From: Xanthomonas vesicatoria ATCC 35937
GTDB taxonomy: Bacteria > Pseudomonadota > Gammaproteobacteria > Xanthomonadales > Xanthomonadaceae
Reading direction: 5' to 3'
NCBI RefSeq assembly: GCF_001908725.1
Contig: NZ_CP018727.1
Span: 1 to 47,184 of the forward strand
DNA: 47,184 bases
Below the pieces are notes generated by a model. The model was not told where the DNA came from. It searched no databases and saw only the letters and a program-made list of their open reading frames with translations. Both the position numbers and the translations under genes were made by a program. Positions within the stretch are counted from its first letter, which is position 1. Each line of letters opens with the position of its first letter. Shown here in pieces: positions 33,652 through 41,046 of the stretch.

Positions 33652-33727
33652 CCTGTTGTAATTTACAACAGGTTGATCACGCAGTGTGGTAAGGAAAGCC
33701 TAGTAAATTTAAGAAGTTAAACCACAC
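33652..33727. promoter_or_regulatory. relaxase operator and oriT candidate
   Basis: CCTGTTGTAA, one base, TTACAACAGG (33652-33672) is a perfect 10-bp-arm palindrome 25 bases before the relaxase start, fit for an operator. Beside it, GTGTGGT (33684-33690) and ACCACAC (33721-33727) flank an AT-rich 30-base segment. An inverted repeat next to the relaxase gene is the usual form of an oriT. No nic site could be recognised, so the oriT call is tentative. No gene was seen in 33628-33926. Confidence 0.45.
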
Positions 33728-33926
33728 ATACAACACACACTTTTATCTTGCCCTTCTTTTCCGCTTCTCCGTTTTTGCCCTCCGCCCCCATCACTACCTT
33801 CGACCTGGCCACCCTACCGCAGAACCTCACCACCCGGCCTGGCACTGCTCTAGCGCGTTGCCGAGTAGCCTGCACTGGCGTCCACCCACCTGGGCGACCA
33901 GGCGGCACAGAGCACCGCACAAGCGG

Positions 33927-34517
33927 TCAGCGTGGCCCCTGCTTTGCAGCCTTCGGGCCGGTTCCTGCAAACCCGGTTGGCGCGGCAGCTGGTGACACCA
34001 TGGAAACAGCATTGGATTGGGCTTCGGTGGACCGCCGGCCGCTCAATCTCGCGCCTGAGGGCAAGTTGACCGTGACCCCGGCCGCTTGCGACACCCAGCC
34101 CACATAACCGTTCCGCAATCCGCGTGACTCGTTGCCCGTGTTGTACATGGACAGCGCACCCAGCAATGCCGGCTTTTCGGCGCGATACTTGGCCCAAGTT
34201 TGCGCATAGTTCTGGCTGAGAATGGTGGTGCCGACGCGGATGTTTGTGCACGGGTCTAGCAGGTCAATCGGGGTTAACCCGAACTTGCCTAGATGTTGCG
34301 AGTTGATCTGCATCAGTCCGATATCGGTACTGCGTCCCGCGCGCACCTGTTCGACCGCAATGCTTTGCGCGTCCTCCAGCCTGGTCGGGTAGAAGCTACG
34401 GGCCTGGTTGTTGATGGCATAGGGGTTGCCGCCGCTTTCATGCTTAATGATGGCTTGCACGGTCTGCGGATGCACCCCGACAGAACAGGCGAGAATTAGC
34501 GACATCAGGTCACTCAT
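33927..34517 (-). CDS. VirB1/TrbN-like lytic transglycosylase
   Basis: This is a 196-residue peptidoglycan-cleaving enzyme that opens the wall for the secretion channel. Start ATG 34517 (MSDLMSLILACSVG) has GGAG six bases before it; this start overlaps the traF stop. The SLT domain is VHPQTVQAIIKHESGGNPYAIN (catalytic Glu27 in HESGG), then DIGLMQINSQH and ALSMYNTGN. The C-terminal 40 residues are low-complexity. No clear signal peptide is seen. Confidence 0.9.
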   Translation of the reverse strand: MSDLMSLILACSVGVHPQTVQAIIKHESGGNPYAINNQARSFYPTRLEDAQSIAVEQVRAGRSTDIGLMQINSQHLGKFGLTPIDLLDPCTNIRVGTTILSQNYAQTWAKYRAEKPALLGALSMYNTGNESRGLRNGYVGWVSQAAGVTVNLPSGARLSGRRSTEAQSNAVSMVSPAAAPTGFAGTGPKAAKQGPR

Positions 34518-35106
34518 GATCGGCTCCATCTGGCTGCGCCTGGGTCCATATTGGTGTGATGCGTCCGGCGATCAGGGCCACCGGGACGAACCCGTAGTAG
34601 CGGCCGTCGTAGCTATTCGCTAGGCCGTCACCGATTGGGAAAATGTGGCCTGCCGGCACGCGGTGGCAACCTTGCAGCGCGTGGGGTAGCGGCACACCTG
34701 TGTGATCTGTCGCAGACACGGCACCTACGCGTGTAAACGTCGCCGGGTGTCCGGGTGTCGTCGGGGTCGCAATCGTGACTTCGACATTGACGCACACGGT
34801 GTCACCGGCAATGGCACCAACGCGCTTGATATAGAGGCTTCCGGGCTTCATCCAACCGCGTTCAAAGCCGTAACGGGCTGGTGCATTGTGGGGCGGAAAA
34901 GCGACCAGCTGACCCCGCTCTGCGCTACGCACATTGCGGTCCAGTAGATACATGCCCTGCGCAACACTGGGCGACAAATTGGCGATGACAGTGAACCCAA
35001 ACGCGCTAAGAACACGGGCACTTGCCCAGCCAAACACCGGAGCCAAAACCGCCAGACCTAGGCCGATAACCAGCCCTGATATGACCTTTTTTCGTCTCAC
35101 AGACAT
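34510..35106 (-). CDS. traF: TraF conjugal transfer peptidase (S26 family)
   Basis: This is a 198-residue membrane-anchored serine peptidase starting MSVRRKKVISG, with one N-terminal helix (about 10-30). The S26 signature includes Ser47 in LSPSVAQGMY, Lys94 in LYIKRVGAIAGD and the late IGDGLANSYDGRYYG with Asp167. In RP4, TraF removes the TrbC tail and joins the pilin ends into a ring. The TrbC here resembles RP4 TrbC, so the same task is likely. Confidence 0.92.
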   Translation of the reverse strand: MSVRRKKVISGLVIGLGLAVLAPVFGWASARVLSAFGFTVIANLSPSVAQGMYLLDRNVRSAERGQLVAFPPHNAPARYGFERGWMKPGSLYIKRVGAIAGDTVCVNVEVTIATPTTPGHPATFTRVGAVSATDHTGVPLPHALQGCHRVPAGHIFPIGDGLANSYDGRYYGFVPVALIAGRITPIWTQAQPDGADHE

Positions 35107-35110
35107 GCCG

Positions 35111-35593
35111 CTAACCCCGCCTTTTCCGGGGGAGTTTGGCTCTCACGTCGGCGGTTAAAACCTTTAACCGCGCCAGTGGCATGCGCTGGAAAAACTGTTC
35201 GATTCGCGCCAATTCTAGCCGATTTAGCGTCTCAATTTTTGCGCGATTTAGGGCTAGCCAAGCGACATACGCGCGCACCCGTGTTGCGCCGGTAATGTCG
35301 GCCAGAATGGCAACATCTGGGCGCACGGATGGCACGCTATCTCCGGTCTCGCCGGGCTGTAATGCTTCACACAGCACGACCCGCCAACGGGTTGTGCCAT
35401 AGTCGTTTTGCTCCCACAGGTCGAGCGCGAAGCGGTCACCAGGTGCGAAGCTCAGAAGCCGGCGGCGGGTTCCTTCGTCGCCGATCACCCACCGGCCGAC
35501 CTGGCGCGGCTTACCGGCGAGTATCCGCCGATTTGTCCGGCCCTTGGCGAAGGCTTCGACGACCTGGGCACCCATCCTTACACCTGCATGCAC
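35111..35593 (-). CDS. DUF2840-family protein
   Basis: This is a protein of up to 160 residues with the DUF2840 core (RRRLLSFAPGDRFALDLWEQNDYGTTRWRVVLCEAL...PSVRPDVAIL). The family is usually found beside traF in trb-type transfer regions; its biochemical role is unknown. The start is uncertain: ATG 35593 (MHAGVRMG) or ATG 35575; both lie at the edge of the GCATGC array. The stop is four bases before the traF start. Confidence 0.8.
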   Translation of the reverse strand: MHAGVRMGAQVVEAFAKGRTNRRILAGKPRQVGRWVIGDEGTRRRLLSFAPGDRFALDLWEQNDYGTTRWRVVLCEALQPGETGDSVPSVRPDVAILADITGATRVRAYVAWLALNRAKIETLNRLELARIEQFFQRMPLARLKVLTADVRAKLPRKRRG

Positions 35594-35915
35594 GCATGCT
35601 TGATGACTTGCATGCGGTTTGTATGGTGGCTATGCCAGCCTGCATGCCTGCAAGCTGCGTCAGCAGCTTGATTGCTTGCATGCACCTTTCCAATATGCAT
35701 GCATGCCATCGTGCATGCTCGCATGCACCACTGCCACGCACCCTGCATGCAAGCAACCATGCAGGCATGCAACTTTGATTGCATGACGGCGTGCATGCGC
35801 GATGACTTGCATTCTTGCATGCTAGCCACTAAACAATCGTGCAGACTCGCATGCAAGAACGCTTGCATGCGATCAAGTTTGCATGCAAGCCTGCGAGCCG
35901 TCTTGCATGCATGTC
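35586..35915. repeat. GCATGC-rich array, centromere (parS) candidate
   Basis: About sixteen GCATGC palindromes occur within 330 bases, many in the longer form TTGCATGC or GCATGCAAG. Spacing is irregular (about 8 to 40 bases) and spacers are unrelated. The array lies directly after the parB-like stop and before the DUF2840 gene. Such repeats beside a parA/parB-like pair are expected for a type Ib partition site. A second short cluster lies before parA (36945-37010), and single clusters lie at 4410-4450, 7657-7687 and 43480-43516. Confidence 0.7.
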
Positions 35916-36251
35916 TCACTCACCCTGGCCGTCGTCGGGGGCATCGGCCATCGCGGACAACGGGGCAAGTCCCATCGAGGTGAGGAACATGGAAATGCCC
36001 TTAATGGAAATGTCCTGAATCGTCAGATTGTGGGTATACCTAAATTCGGATAGCCGGCGCAGGTCGTCATCGGTCAGGTGTCGAATGGTGACGGTGCGTG
36101 TCGCCCCGACCTTCGGCGCGCTCTTACCGGCGCTGGCTGGGCGGCTGGTGCCTTGCGCACTGTCGGCGTCCGCCGCTGGGCGCGCCGGCTTCTCCGGCTG
36201 GGTCTTGTTCTTGTCCAGGGCGGCGAGCTTGCCAGTGAGTCCGGTGTTCAT
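35916..36251 (-). CDS. ParB-like centromere-binding protein (RHH)
   Basis: This 111-residue protein starts MNTGLTGKLAALDKNK, with AAGGA upstream and a four-base overlap with the parA stop. The N-terminal 50 residues are a flexible basic/Pro-rich arm. Residues about 53-95 (TRTVTIRHLTDDDLRRLSEFRYTHNLTIQDISIKGISMFL) fit a ribbon-helix-helix fold. Position after a short ParA and before a repeat array matches small ParB-type proteins of type Ib systems, which often also repress the par promoter. Function is inferred. Confidence 0.7.
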   Translation of the reverse strand: MNTGLTGKLAALDKNKTQPEKPARPAADADSAQGTSRPASAGKSAPKVGATRTVTIRHLTDDDLRRLSEFRYTHNLTIQDISIKGISMFLTSMGLAPLSAMADAPDDGQGE

Positions 36252-36886
36252 GCTTGGGTTCCTTTGGTTGCGCCGAGTAGCGTATTCACTTCGCGCCAGA
36301 GTGCGCGAACCTCAAATGCGGCCTTGCCGGCCGGCTCAAATTCGCCCACGGCCTGGCCGTGAGCAAGTGCACGGCGGTAGGCCGTGCGGTCGTGGATGAC
36401 CGTTTCCAGCACCGGAATGCCGGTATTGGCTAGTTCTCGCTCGATTTCGCGCGTTTCGCTGGCCCGGATCGGGGCGCTGGACAGGATGAACGCCCCCGGC
36501 TTGCCGCTGGCGTGCAGTAGCCGGATGGACGCCGGGGCGGCAGCCAAGTCCAGCAGGCTCGGCCGGACTGGCATCAAGGCAAGATCCGCATGCTCAAGCG
36601 CGGCGGCGATGCCAGCCGATGCATGCGGGGGGGTGTCCACAATCAACAGGTCATAGCCCTCCTCGGCCGCAGCCGCGACCGCAGCGCCGACGTTGGCCGA
36701 CGTGATCGCCACCACTTCCAGTGTCGAATCCGACCGGGTTTCTGCCCATGCCTTGGCCGAGCCTTGGGGGTCGGTGTCGGCCAGCGCAACGCGCAGGCCT
36801 GCTTGTTGCGCGGCCACCGCCAGATGGACCGCGATGGTGGTCTTACCTGCGCCGCCTTTCTGGACGGCGATGGCTACGGTTTTCAT
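36248..36886 (-). CDS. parA: ParA-family partition ATPase
   Basis: This is a 212-residue ParA without the N-terminal helix-turn-helix of larger ParA proteins, so it is of the short (type Ib) class. The deviant Walker A is KGGAGKTT (10-17), followed by LADTDPQGSAKAW and LLIVDTPPHASAG. Start ATG 36886 (MKTVAIAVQ) has AGGAG upstream. It moves plasmid copies on the nucleoid together with the RHH protein encoded downstream and the GCATGC array. Confidence 0.93.
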   Translation of the reverse strand: MKTVAIAVQKGGAGKTTIAVHLAVAAQQAGLRVALADTDPQGSAKAWAETRSDSTLEVVAITSANVGAAVAAAAEEGYDLLIVDTPPHASAGIAAALEHADLALMPVRPSLLDLAAAPASIRLLHASGKPGAFILSSAPIRASETREIERELANTGIPVLETVIHDRTAYRRALAHGQAVGEFEPAGKAAFEVRALWREVNTLLGATKGTQA

Positions 36887-36925
36887 GCATTGCGCTCCTG
36901 GTGGAAGTCGCTTGCTTGAGGGCAA

Positions 36926-37010
36926 GTGTGCAATACCTTAGCAACATGCATGCACGCATGCAAGCTGCGCTAGCGGCTAGCATGCGTGCTGTCGTGACTA
37001 CTTGCATGCA
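36926..37010 (-). promoter_or_regulatory. parA promoter with operator and GCATGC sites (site 3)
   Basis: Read leftward, -35 TTGCAT (36958-36963), 17 bases, -10 TAAGGT (36935-36940). The operator-like 21-mer (36926-36946) overlaps the -10 box; its outer half GTGTGCAAT is perfect and the other half is weak. Several GCATGC palindromes lie at and behind the -35 (36945-37010). The layout fits repression by the RHH ParB-like protein. Confidence 0.65.
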
Positions 37011-37012
37011 TC

Positions 37013-37711
37013 CTAGCCAACACCCTTGCCGCGCGGCTTTCCGGGGGTTGCTTTGGCTGGGGGCAAGGTGGCCATGCCCTCGTAAGCAGCCAAACGACCG
37101 CGCAGAGTCGCGGCATCCTCACGGGCCTGGCCGGCAGCGGAACGCTGCTCGGCTGCCACCAGGTGCGCCCGATCCAGCTCGGTCCGTAGCTCGGTGGCGC
37201 GGGCATCAGCCGCGCTGGCTCGCTGCTGTAGGTCCACCAGCTCGATGCGCACCTGGTCGATGGCGGCCTGGTGGGTGGCCGCTGCCGTGACGGCCTGCTG
37301 CATGGCGGCTTCCAGCTCGGCAATGCGTGCTTGGGCCGCTTCCAGCTCAAGTGCTTGGGCCTCGTAGGCGTCGGCCATCTGCTGGCTCAACGCATCCGCT
37401 TCCTGCCGCTCGGCTTCCCAGCCAGCCTGGGCGGCACGCAATGCGTCATTGGCGGCGTCCTGGGCGGCCTGCCACAACGCCAACACGGCCGTGCCGGCGA
37501 CCTGCTGCACGGCCTCGGGCACCTGCACCGTTGGGGCCGGGCGCGTCTGCATCCGCCGCCACTCCTTCATGACGGTGTTTGCTTCGTTCATGTTGACCTT
37601 GGCTGCTTTGCGCACGGCATCGACGGTTGGGAAAACCTCCCGCCCGGCCTGGTCATACAACGCATCAGCTGCTGCGAGGATGCGGTCACGTGCGTCTTGA
37701 GAGGGTTCCAT
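37013..37711 (-). CDS. kfrA: KfrA-like plasmid DNA-binding coiled-coil protein
   Basis: This 232-residue protein starts MEPSQDARDRILAAAD. The N-terminal KfrA domain (about 5-60: ILAAADALYDQAGREVFPTVDAVRKAAKVNMNEANTVMKEWRR) binds DNA. Residues about 85-205 form a long Ala/Glu/Gln-rich coiled coil, and the tail is basic. In IncP plasmids KfrA represses itself and supports stable inheritance. An inverted repeat covers its promoter here. Confidence 0.88.
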   Translation of the reverse strand: MEPSQDARDRILAAADALYDQAGREVFPTVDAVRKAAKVNMNEANTVMKEWRRMQTRPAPTVQVPEAVQQVAGTAVLALWQAAQDAANDALRAAQAGWEAERQEADALSQQMADAYEAQALELEAAQARIAELEAAMQQAVTAAATHQAAIDQVRIELVDLQQRASAADARATELRTELDRAHLVAAEQRSAAGQAREDAATLRGRLAAYEGMATLPPAKATPGKPRGKGVG

Positions 37712-37733
37712 GCGCGGCTCCAGCGGCTCAGTT

Positions 37734-37766
37734 GGTAAGAAGAAGAATAGTATTATTATTCTTACC
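37734..37766 (-). promoter_or_regulatory. kfrA promoter and operator
   Basis: GGTAAG and CTTACC (37734-37739, 37761-37766) are arms of an AT-rich inverted repeat with an inner GAATA/TATTC pair. Read leftward, TTGCCT, 17 bases, TATTCT forms a promoter that the repeat overlaps. Self-repression by KfrA is the known behaviour of the family and is inferred here. From 37767 to 37949 I see no gene. Confidence 0.6.
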
Positions 37767-37949
37767 AGGCAAGCGGATTTTGCAGTTGATTGCATGCCGT
37801 TCGTCGGCACGTGGGCGGATCGTTTACGGGGTCAGCAAGGCATCACACACGCGGCTGCAACGATGCTCCGGCATCGGCACGGTGTTGCGATGGGGCAGGG
37901 TCGGCGCCGACGCGGCAGCGAGGGGCGCACCTGGTCAAAGGTGCAAACC

Positions 37950-37979
37950 AAAAAAACGGCGCCGGTTGCCCGGCGCCGC
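37950..37979 (-). terminator. rho-independent terminator of the 38-codon gene
   Basis: Read leftward, CGGCGCC, eight bases, GGCGCCG is followed by seven Ts. It lies 11 bases after the stop of the small gene at 37990-38106. Confidence 0.85.
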
Positions 37980-37989
37980 TGTGTATCAC

Positions 37990-38106
37990 TTACCGGTTAG
38001 GGTAAGACCTGCAATGCATCCGCACTGATTCCCAACGCCCAAAGCGGTGGCGCCAGTAGCGGCGGACATGTACAGGTTTTGGCCAAGCACAAGTAACGCA
38101 ATTCAT
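37990..38106 (-). CDS. small basic Cys-containing protein (38 residues)
   Basis: A complete small gene: AAGGAG six bases before ATG, 38 codons, then a terminator at once. The product starts MNCVTCAWPKPVHVRRYW and ends RSYPNR; it has a CxxC pair, a further Cys, eight Arg and four Trp/Tyr residues, so it is strongly basic and might bind a metal or nucleic acid. It reads away from a palindromic operator (38151-38189) that also faces the small RNA candidate on the other strand. Family unknown. Confidence 0.65.
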   Translation of the reverse strand: MNCVTCAWPKPVHVRRYWRHRFGRWESVRMHCRSYPNR

Positions 38107-38150
38107 AAACTGCTCCTTCCCCGGTCACGGGGGGAGCGCTGTCCACAGCA

Positions 38151-38189
38151 GGTGTTCGTTAGAACGAACTGTTAGGTAAACCGAACACC
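38151..38189. promoter_or_regulatory. nested palindromic operator, divergent control
   Basis: An inner palindrome GTTCGTT, AG, AACGAAC (38154-38169) is nested in outer arms GGTGTTCG (38151-38158) and CGAACACC (38182-38189). It sits between the leftward 38-codon gene and a rightward -10 box TATACT (38209-38214). One regulator could control both units. Confidence 0.55.
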
Positions 38190-38216
38190 TTTGTTACGAA
38201 ATTGAGCTATACTAGG

Positions 38217-38373
38217 CGGCATGTCTTCCACAACATCCCACGAATCCAACGCAATTTTGCTGCTATGTAAGACTGCATAGAAGACCGGGAACGCTCTACG
38301 CAACAACGCTTCGCTGGACCTTCCAGCTAAATGAAATTCAAAGGCTACCTGCCTGCCAGCAGGTGGCTTTTTC
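38217..38373 (+). ncRNA. small RNA or short-peptide transcript candidate
   Basis: A rightward unit of about 155 bases runs from a TATACT -10 box to a strong terminator (GGCTACCTGC...GCAGGTGGCT followed by five Ts, 38343-38372). It contains a 19-codon frame from ATG 38221 (MSSTTSHESNAILLLCKTA). It could be a regulatory RNA, a short peptide gene, or both. Evidence is the terminator, the -10 box and the operator; there is no homology. Between 38374 and 38564 I see no gene. Confidence 0.45.
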
Positions 38374-38564
38374 GTGTTCCACCTAACACTATATTAACCT
38401 GGTCTCGTTCAGGAAGTCAAGGCCTATCGGCCACCGTGTGCAAAACCTGAGCCAATCGCCACAGCCCTTGCTGCGCTTGCGTTTCGCCGACTATCGGCCG
38501 CACTGACACGATGAAATCTCCGGCTCGCGTGCGACCTAGGGGCCACTGCGCCTGCTCGATGTCA

Positions 38565-39174
38565 CGGCAGCAGCGCTTTTGTGCGCGTAGCGCACGATGA
38601 CCGCTCTACCACTGTGCATTGATCGACACCCACGGTCTGACCAGGGCCTTGTCGCCTCCACGCTCGCCATATCACTCCCTGCTGACCCGCTTTTGGGGTG
38701 AGGGAGCCGCCGGCGCTGCGCCTGGGATTCAACCAGGGTGCATTTGCGTGAGTAGCAGCGCCGGTGGGAGAGGGACGCGGGCGTCCCTCTCCGGGGGGTC
38801 GAAGTTGCGACCGCAGCGCCGTAGGCGCGGAGGGAGGACAGGGGGGCGCAGCCCCCGCAACTGGAGAAAGCTCTTAACGCTGTCGGCGTCGCGTAGCGGC
38901 GGCGACGCCGATTTGCTGTTGAGCGCTCTACTGACTGTGCTTTCAACCATAGGTTGACTGGTTGGCCTGGCAATTAAGGATCACAAATAGCGCTACTTCC
39001 CCACAGGGTTATCCCCCGAGGCGGTGGGGAACTCGCTTTGGCGGGTGTCGTTGAGGGCGTCGGGGCGGTGATCGAGGCCGCCGCAGGCGGGGCGGCTCGC
39101 CTTTTCACGGCAGATTTGCCGGCGTAGATGCCTGTTTCTGCTGCGTCGGGCAGGGGCTGGCCTGCCGGCGACGG
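38565..39174. other. replicon 2 repA-distal region (origin candidate) with stem-loops
   Basis: This is the diverged copy of 21325-21860, without a convincing gene. Shared parts include the GTGCGC/GCGCAC hairpin, the TGCTGACCCGC motif, the TCGGCGTCGC/GCGACGCCGA hairpin, the ACCATAGGTTGACTGG stretch and CCCACAGG-GTTATCCCC next to repA. The large stem here is CCGGCGCTGC/GCAGCGCCGG (38710-38764), placed as in copy 1 but with different bases that still pair. It also holds a 12-bp perfect hairpin GGAGAGGGACGC/GCGTCCCTCTCC (38767-38792). Confidence 0.5.
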
Positions 39175-39996
39175 CTAGTTGAACAGGGCGAGGATGTCGG
39201 AGATGTGCCGCACGGCGCTCTGTGCGTCGCCTGGCGGGTCGCCCGTGGCACGGTGCGCCGCAGGGCGGGCAGCGTCCGTGCGCGGCGTGACGCCCGGCTT
39301 CTGGGGCGGCTGCCGGCGGGCGTGCGCCTGGGCGAAGGACGCAACACCGATCCCGCGCGCCTGGTCGGCGTGCTTGCGGTCGCGCTTGAGCAACCAGCTG
39401 GTGCCGGCCATGTCGCACAGCCGTTGGAAGTTGAGCCGGCGCACGCCTGGCTCGCTGCACCACACGGCTGCGCCCTCGGCGTCTTTGGTGTGCCGGCGCA
39501 CCTGCTTGGTGGGGAATGCCCAGCCAAGGCTCACCATCATGTCGATCGAGCGTTTGGCGCGTTCCAGCTCGGCGACGGTCTGCCCGCCATAGGCGAGCTG
39601 GGCGAGATCCTTGAGGGTGTAGCGCTGCCAAGGGCCGCCGCCTTGGCGCGGTTTGCCTACAAACCCGGTGCGCACGTCGGCCAGGTAGAGCAGGGCGACG
39701 GACATGGCCAACAGTGATTCGGCTCCATCCGAGCGCAGCGCCCGCACCCGTGTAAGTGCCTTTTCCAGGGCATAGCCGGCCACGATGACGTTGCGGCTAA
39801 TCCGCATCCACAGCGAGCCTCGTCGTTGTTCCAGGCTGCGCACCAGCGCCTCGCGGGTGGCGTCGAGGACGGCCGGCCGGCGCTTCTTACCGGACGGCGG
39901 CTTGGGCTGACGCCAGTGCACACGCTTGTGCGGCCGGCCGCTGGGAGCGGTCGGTTCTGGGCCTTGAGCGTGTGGGCCTGTGTCTACTGCTGGCAT
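39175..39996 (-). CDS. repA: plasmid replication initiator RepA (replicon 2)
   Basis: This is a 273-residue second RepA, close to the first over residues 1-225 (for example WQRYTLKDLAQLAYGGQT, SIDMMVSLGWAFPTKQVRRHTKDAEGA, SWLLKRDRKHADQARG) but with changes at about 45-70 (LVRSLEQRRGSLWMRISRNVIVAGYALEKALT) and a different C-terminus. It has the same leader overlap and antisense RNA layout. Two intact initiators suggest that the plasmid arose by fusion or replicon duplication. Confidence 0.88.
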   Translation of the reverse strand: MPAVDTGPHAQGPEPTAPSGRPHKRVHWRQPKPPSGKKRRPAVLDATREALVRSLEQRRGSLWMRISRNVIVAGYALEKALTRVRALRSDGAESLLAMSVALLYLADVRTGFVGKPRQGGGPWQRYTLKDLAQLAYGGQTVAELERAKRSIDMMVSLGWAFPTKQVRRHTKDAEGAAVWCSEPGVRRLNFQRLCDMAGTSWLLKRDRKHADQARGIGVASFAQAHARRQPPQKPGVTPRTDAARPAAHRATGDPPGDAQSAVRHISDILALFN

Positions 39997-40052
39997 GTCC
40001 CGCGCCGATGAACGGCAGCGGGGCAAGGTGGTCGGCGTTTATGCCTTTGCAT
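39984..40052 (-). CDS. RepA leader peptide, replicon 2
   Basis: This 22-codon leader starts MQRHKRRPPCPAAV and differs from the replicon 1 leader only at residue 4. The ribosome site GAGGGAAAAGG is identical and the stop (TAG) overlaps the repA ATG in the same way. Conservation between copies supports translation of the peptide. Confidence 0.75.
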   Translation of the reverse strand: MQRHKRRPPCPAAVHRRGTCQQ

Positions 40053-40096
40053 CCTTTTCCCTCTTGCACGGCTCCGCCGGCGGGATTAGGATGGGG

Positions 40097-40176
40097 GTAT
40101 GAATTGTGCCCCATTGGTCTGGTGTTCCCGCCAGCCCAGTGATGAAAAAGCCGCCCTTGCCGGGGCGGTTTTTTCG
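40097..40176 (+). ncRNA. antisense RNA for repA copy control (replicon 2)
   Basis: Promoter TTGCAC (40064-40069), 17 bases, TAGGAT (40087-40092) and terminator stem with T-run (about 40148-40174) match replicon 1. The first hairpin differs completely (GGGG...CCCC with a TATGAATTGTG loop, against GCTAT/ATAGC), as expected for antisense RNAs of compatible replicons. Confidence 0.75.
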
Positions 40177-40272
40177 TTTTCGGGGGGTCTACTGCGCTAG
40201 CAGCTGGCCCACCCGCGTTGTCATATCGCTGCCAAGTATCCGCGCGCGGCCCTTAAACCGCAAGCAATCCCC

Positions 40273-40293
40273 GTGTGCACAACCATTGCACAC
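40273..40293. promoter_or_regulatory. plasmid-wide operator (site 4)
   Basis: The sequence is GTGTGCACA, ACC, ATTGCACAC: one perfect half and one half with a single change. A GCATGC palindrome follows at 40302-40307. It lies after the stop of the 40351-40935 gene and upstream of replicon 2; I see no good promoter boxes beside it. Apart from this, 40177-40350 has no gene. Confidence 0.6.
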
Positions 40294-40350
40294 CGCACCT
40301 GGCATGCATTTTGCCCTCACGCTGTCACGTGCCGGCATGATTCGTTAGGG

Positions 40351-40935
40351 CTATCGCTGGACACGGAACGCGTGATCGGCCGGCGGAATGCGCCGAGAAA
40401 CAAACATCGGATCAAACAGCCTGGCGCGCGTCATCGTCGATAGCCGCAGCTGCTGCCGGCAGCCCGTGACGACCGGGCCAGACACGCTAATGAACTCGGT
40501 GGACGTGACAGACGACACGCCAGCATCGCCCGCGATGCAGTCGCTTCCCAGCACCGCCATGCGGGGTTGGTGATACACCTGTGCAGCCTGGCGTTTGCAA
40601 AACAGGACATCTTCGCTTACTGCGTCGTGGTCCTGGTCGGCGAGGCTGTAGTTCACCTCATGGGTGCATAGGATTTCCCCTTCGACCGCCCAGCGGGTGA
40701 CGACGCGGAACGCATCGACGGTTCCGGCCGCCTCGATCAACAGGCCATTGATGGCCATGCGTCCGATCTTGCGACAGGCCACCTGATACCGCTTGTTGGG
40801 ATACGGGCGGCGGGCGACGACCTCGACGCCGTTGCGTAGCAGCAGGCCGAACGGGTCAATCGCAATATCGACCAGTTCGCACCGGGTGGGGATGCCCTTC
40901 GGCTCAAGCAGCCGGGGCGAAAGATGGATCAGCAT
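40351..40935 (-). CDS. hypothetical plasmid protein
   Basis: This 194-residue soluble protein starts [16 protein letters not shown], with GAGG upstream. It is rich in beta-strand-like segments ([43 protein letters not shown]). No catalytic motif or membrane segment is visible. It stands between operator sites 4 and 5. Family not recognised. Confidence 0.6.
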   Translation of the reverse strand: MLIHLSPRLLEPKGIPTRCELVDIAIDPFGLLLRNGVEVVARRPYPNKRYQVACRKIGRMAINGLLIEAAGTVDAFRVVTRWAVEGEILCTHEVNYSLADQDHDAVSEDVLFCKRQAAQVYHQPRMAVLGSDCIAGDAGVSSVTSTEFISVSGPVVTGCRQQLRLSTMTRARLFDPMFVSRRIPPADHAFRVQR

Positions 40936-41046
40936 GGGATTGCCTCATTGCCGGGCAGCCTACGGGTTGTGGCTACGCGGTGTGGTCACGCGGGGAAGCA
41001 TGGCGCCAGTGCGTCCAGTACGCCACTAGAGTGCGCTGCGGGCGCG

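Noticed and set aside
35586..35915. CRISPR-like array
   Set aside because: The repeat is only a 6-8 base palindrome, spacing is irregular and no cas gene is near.
37710..38005. Rightward frames over the kfrA leader
   Set aside because: They are the complement of the kfrA promoter and of the 38-codon gene; no start signal.
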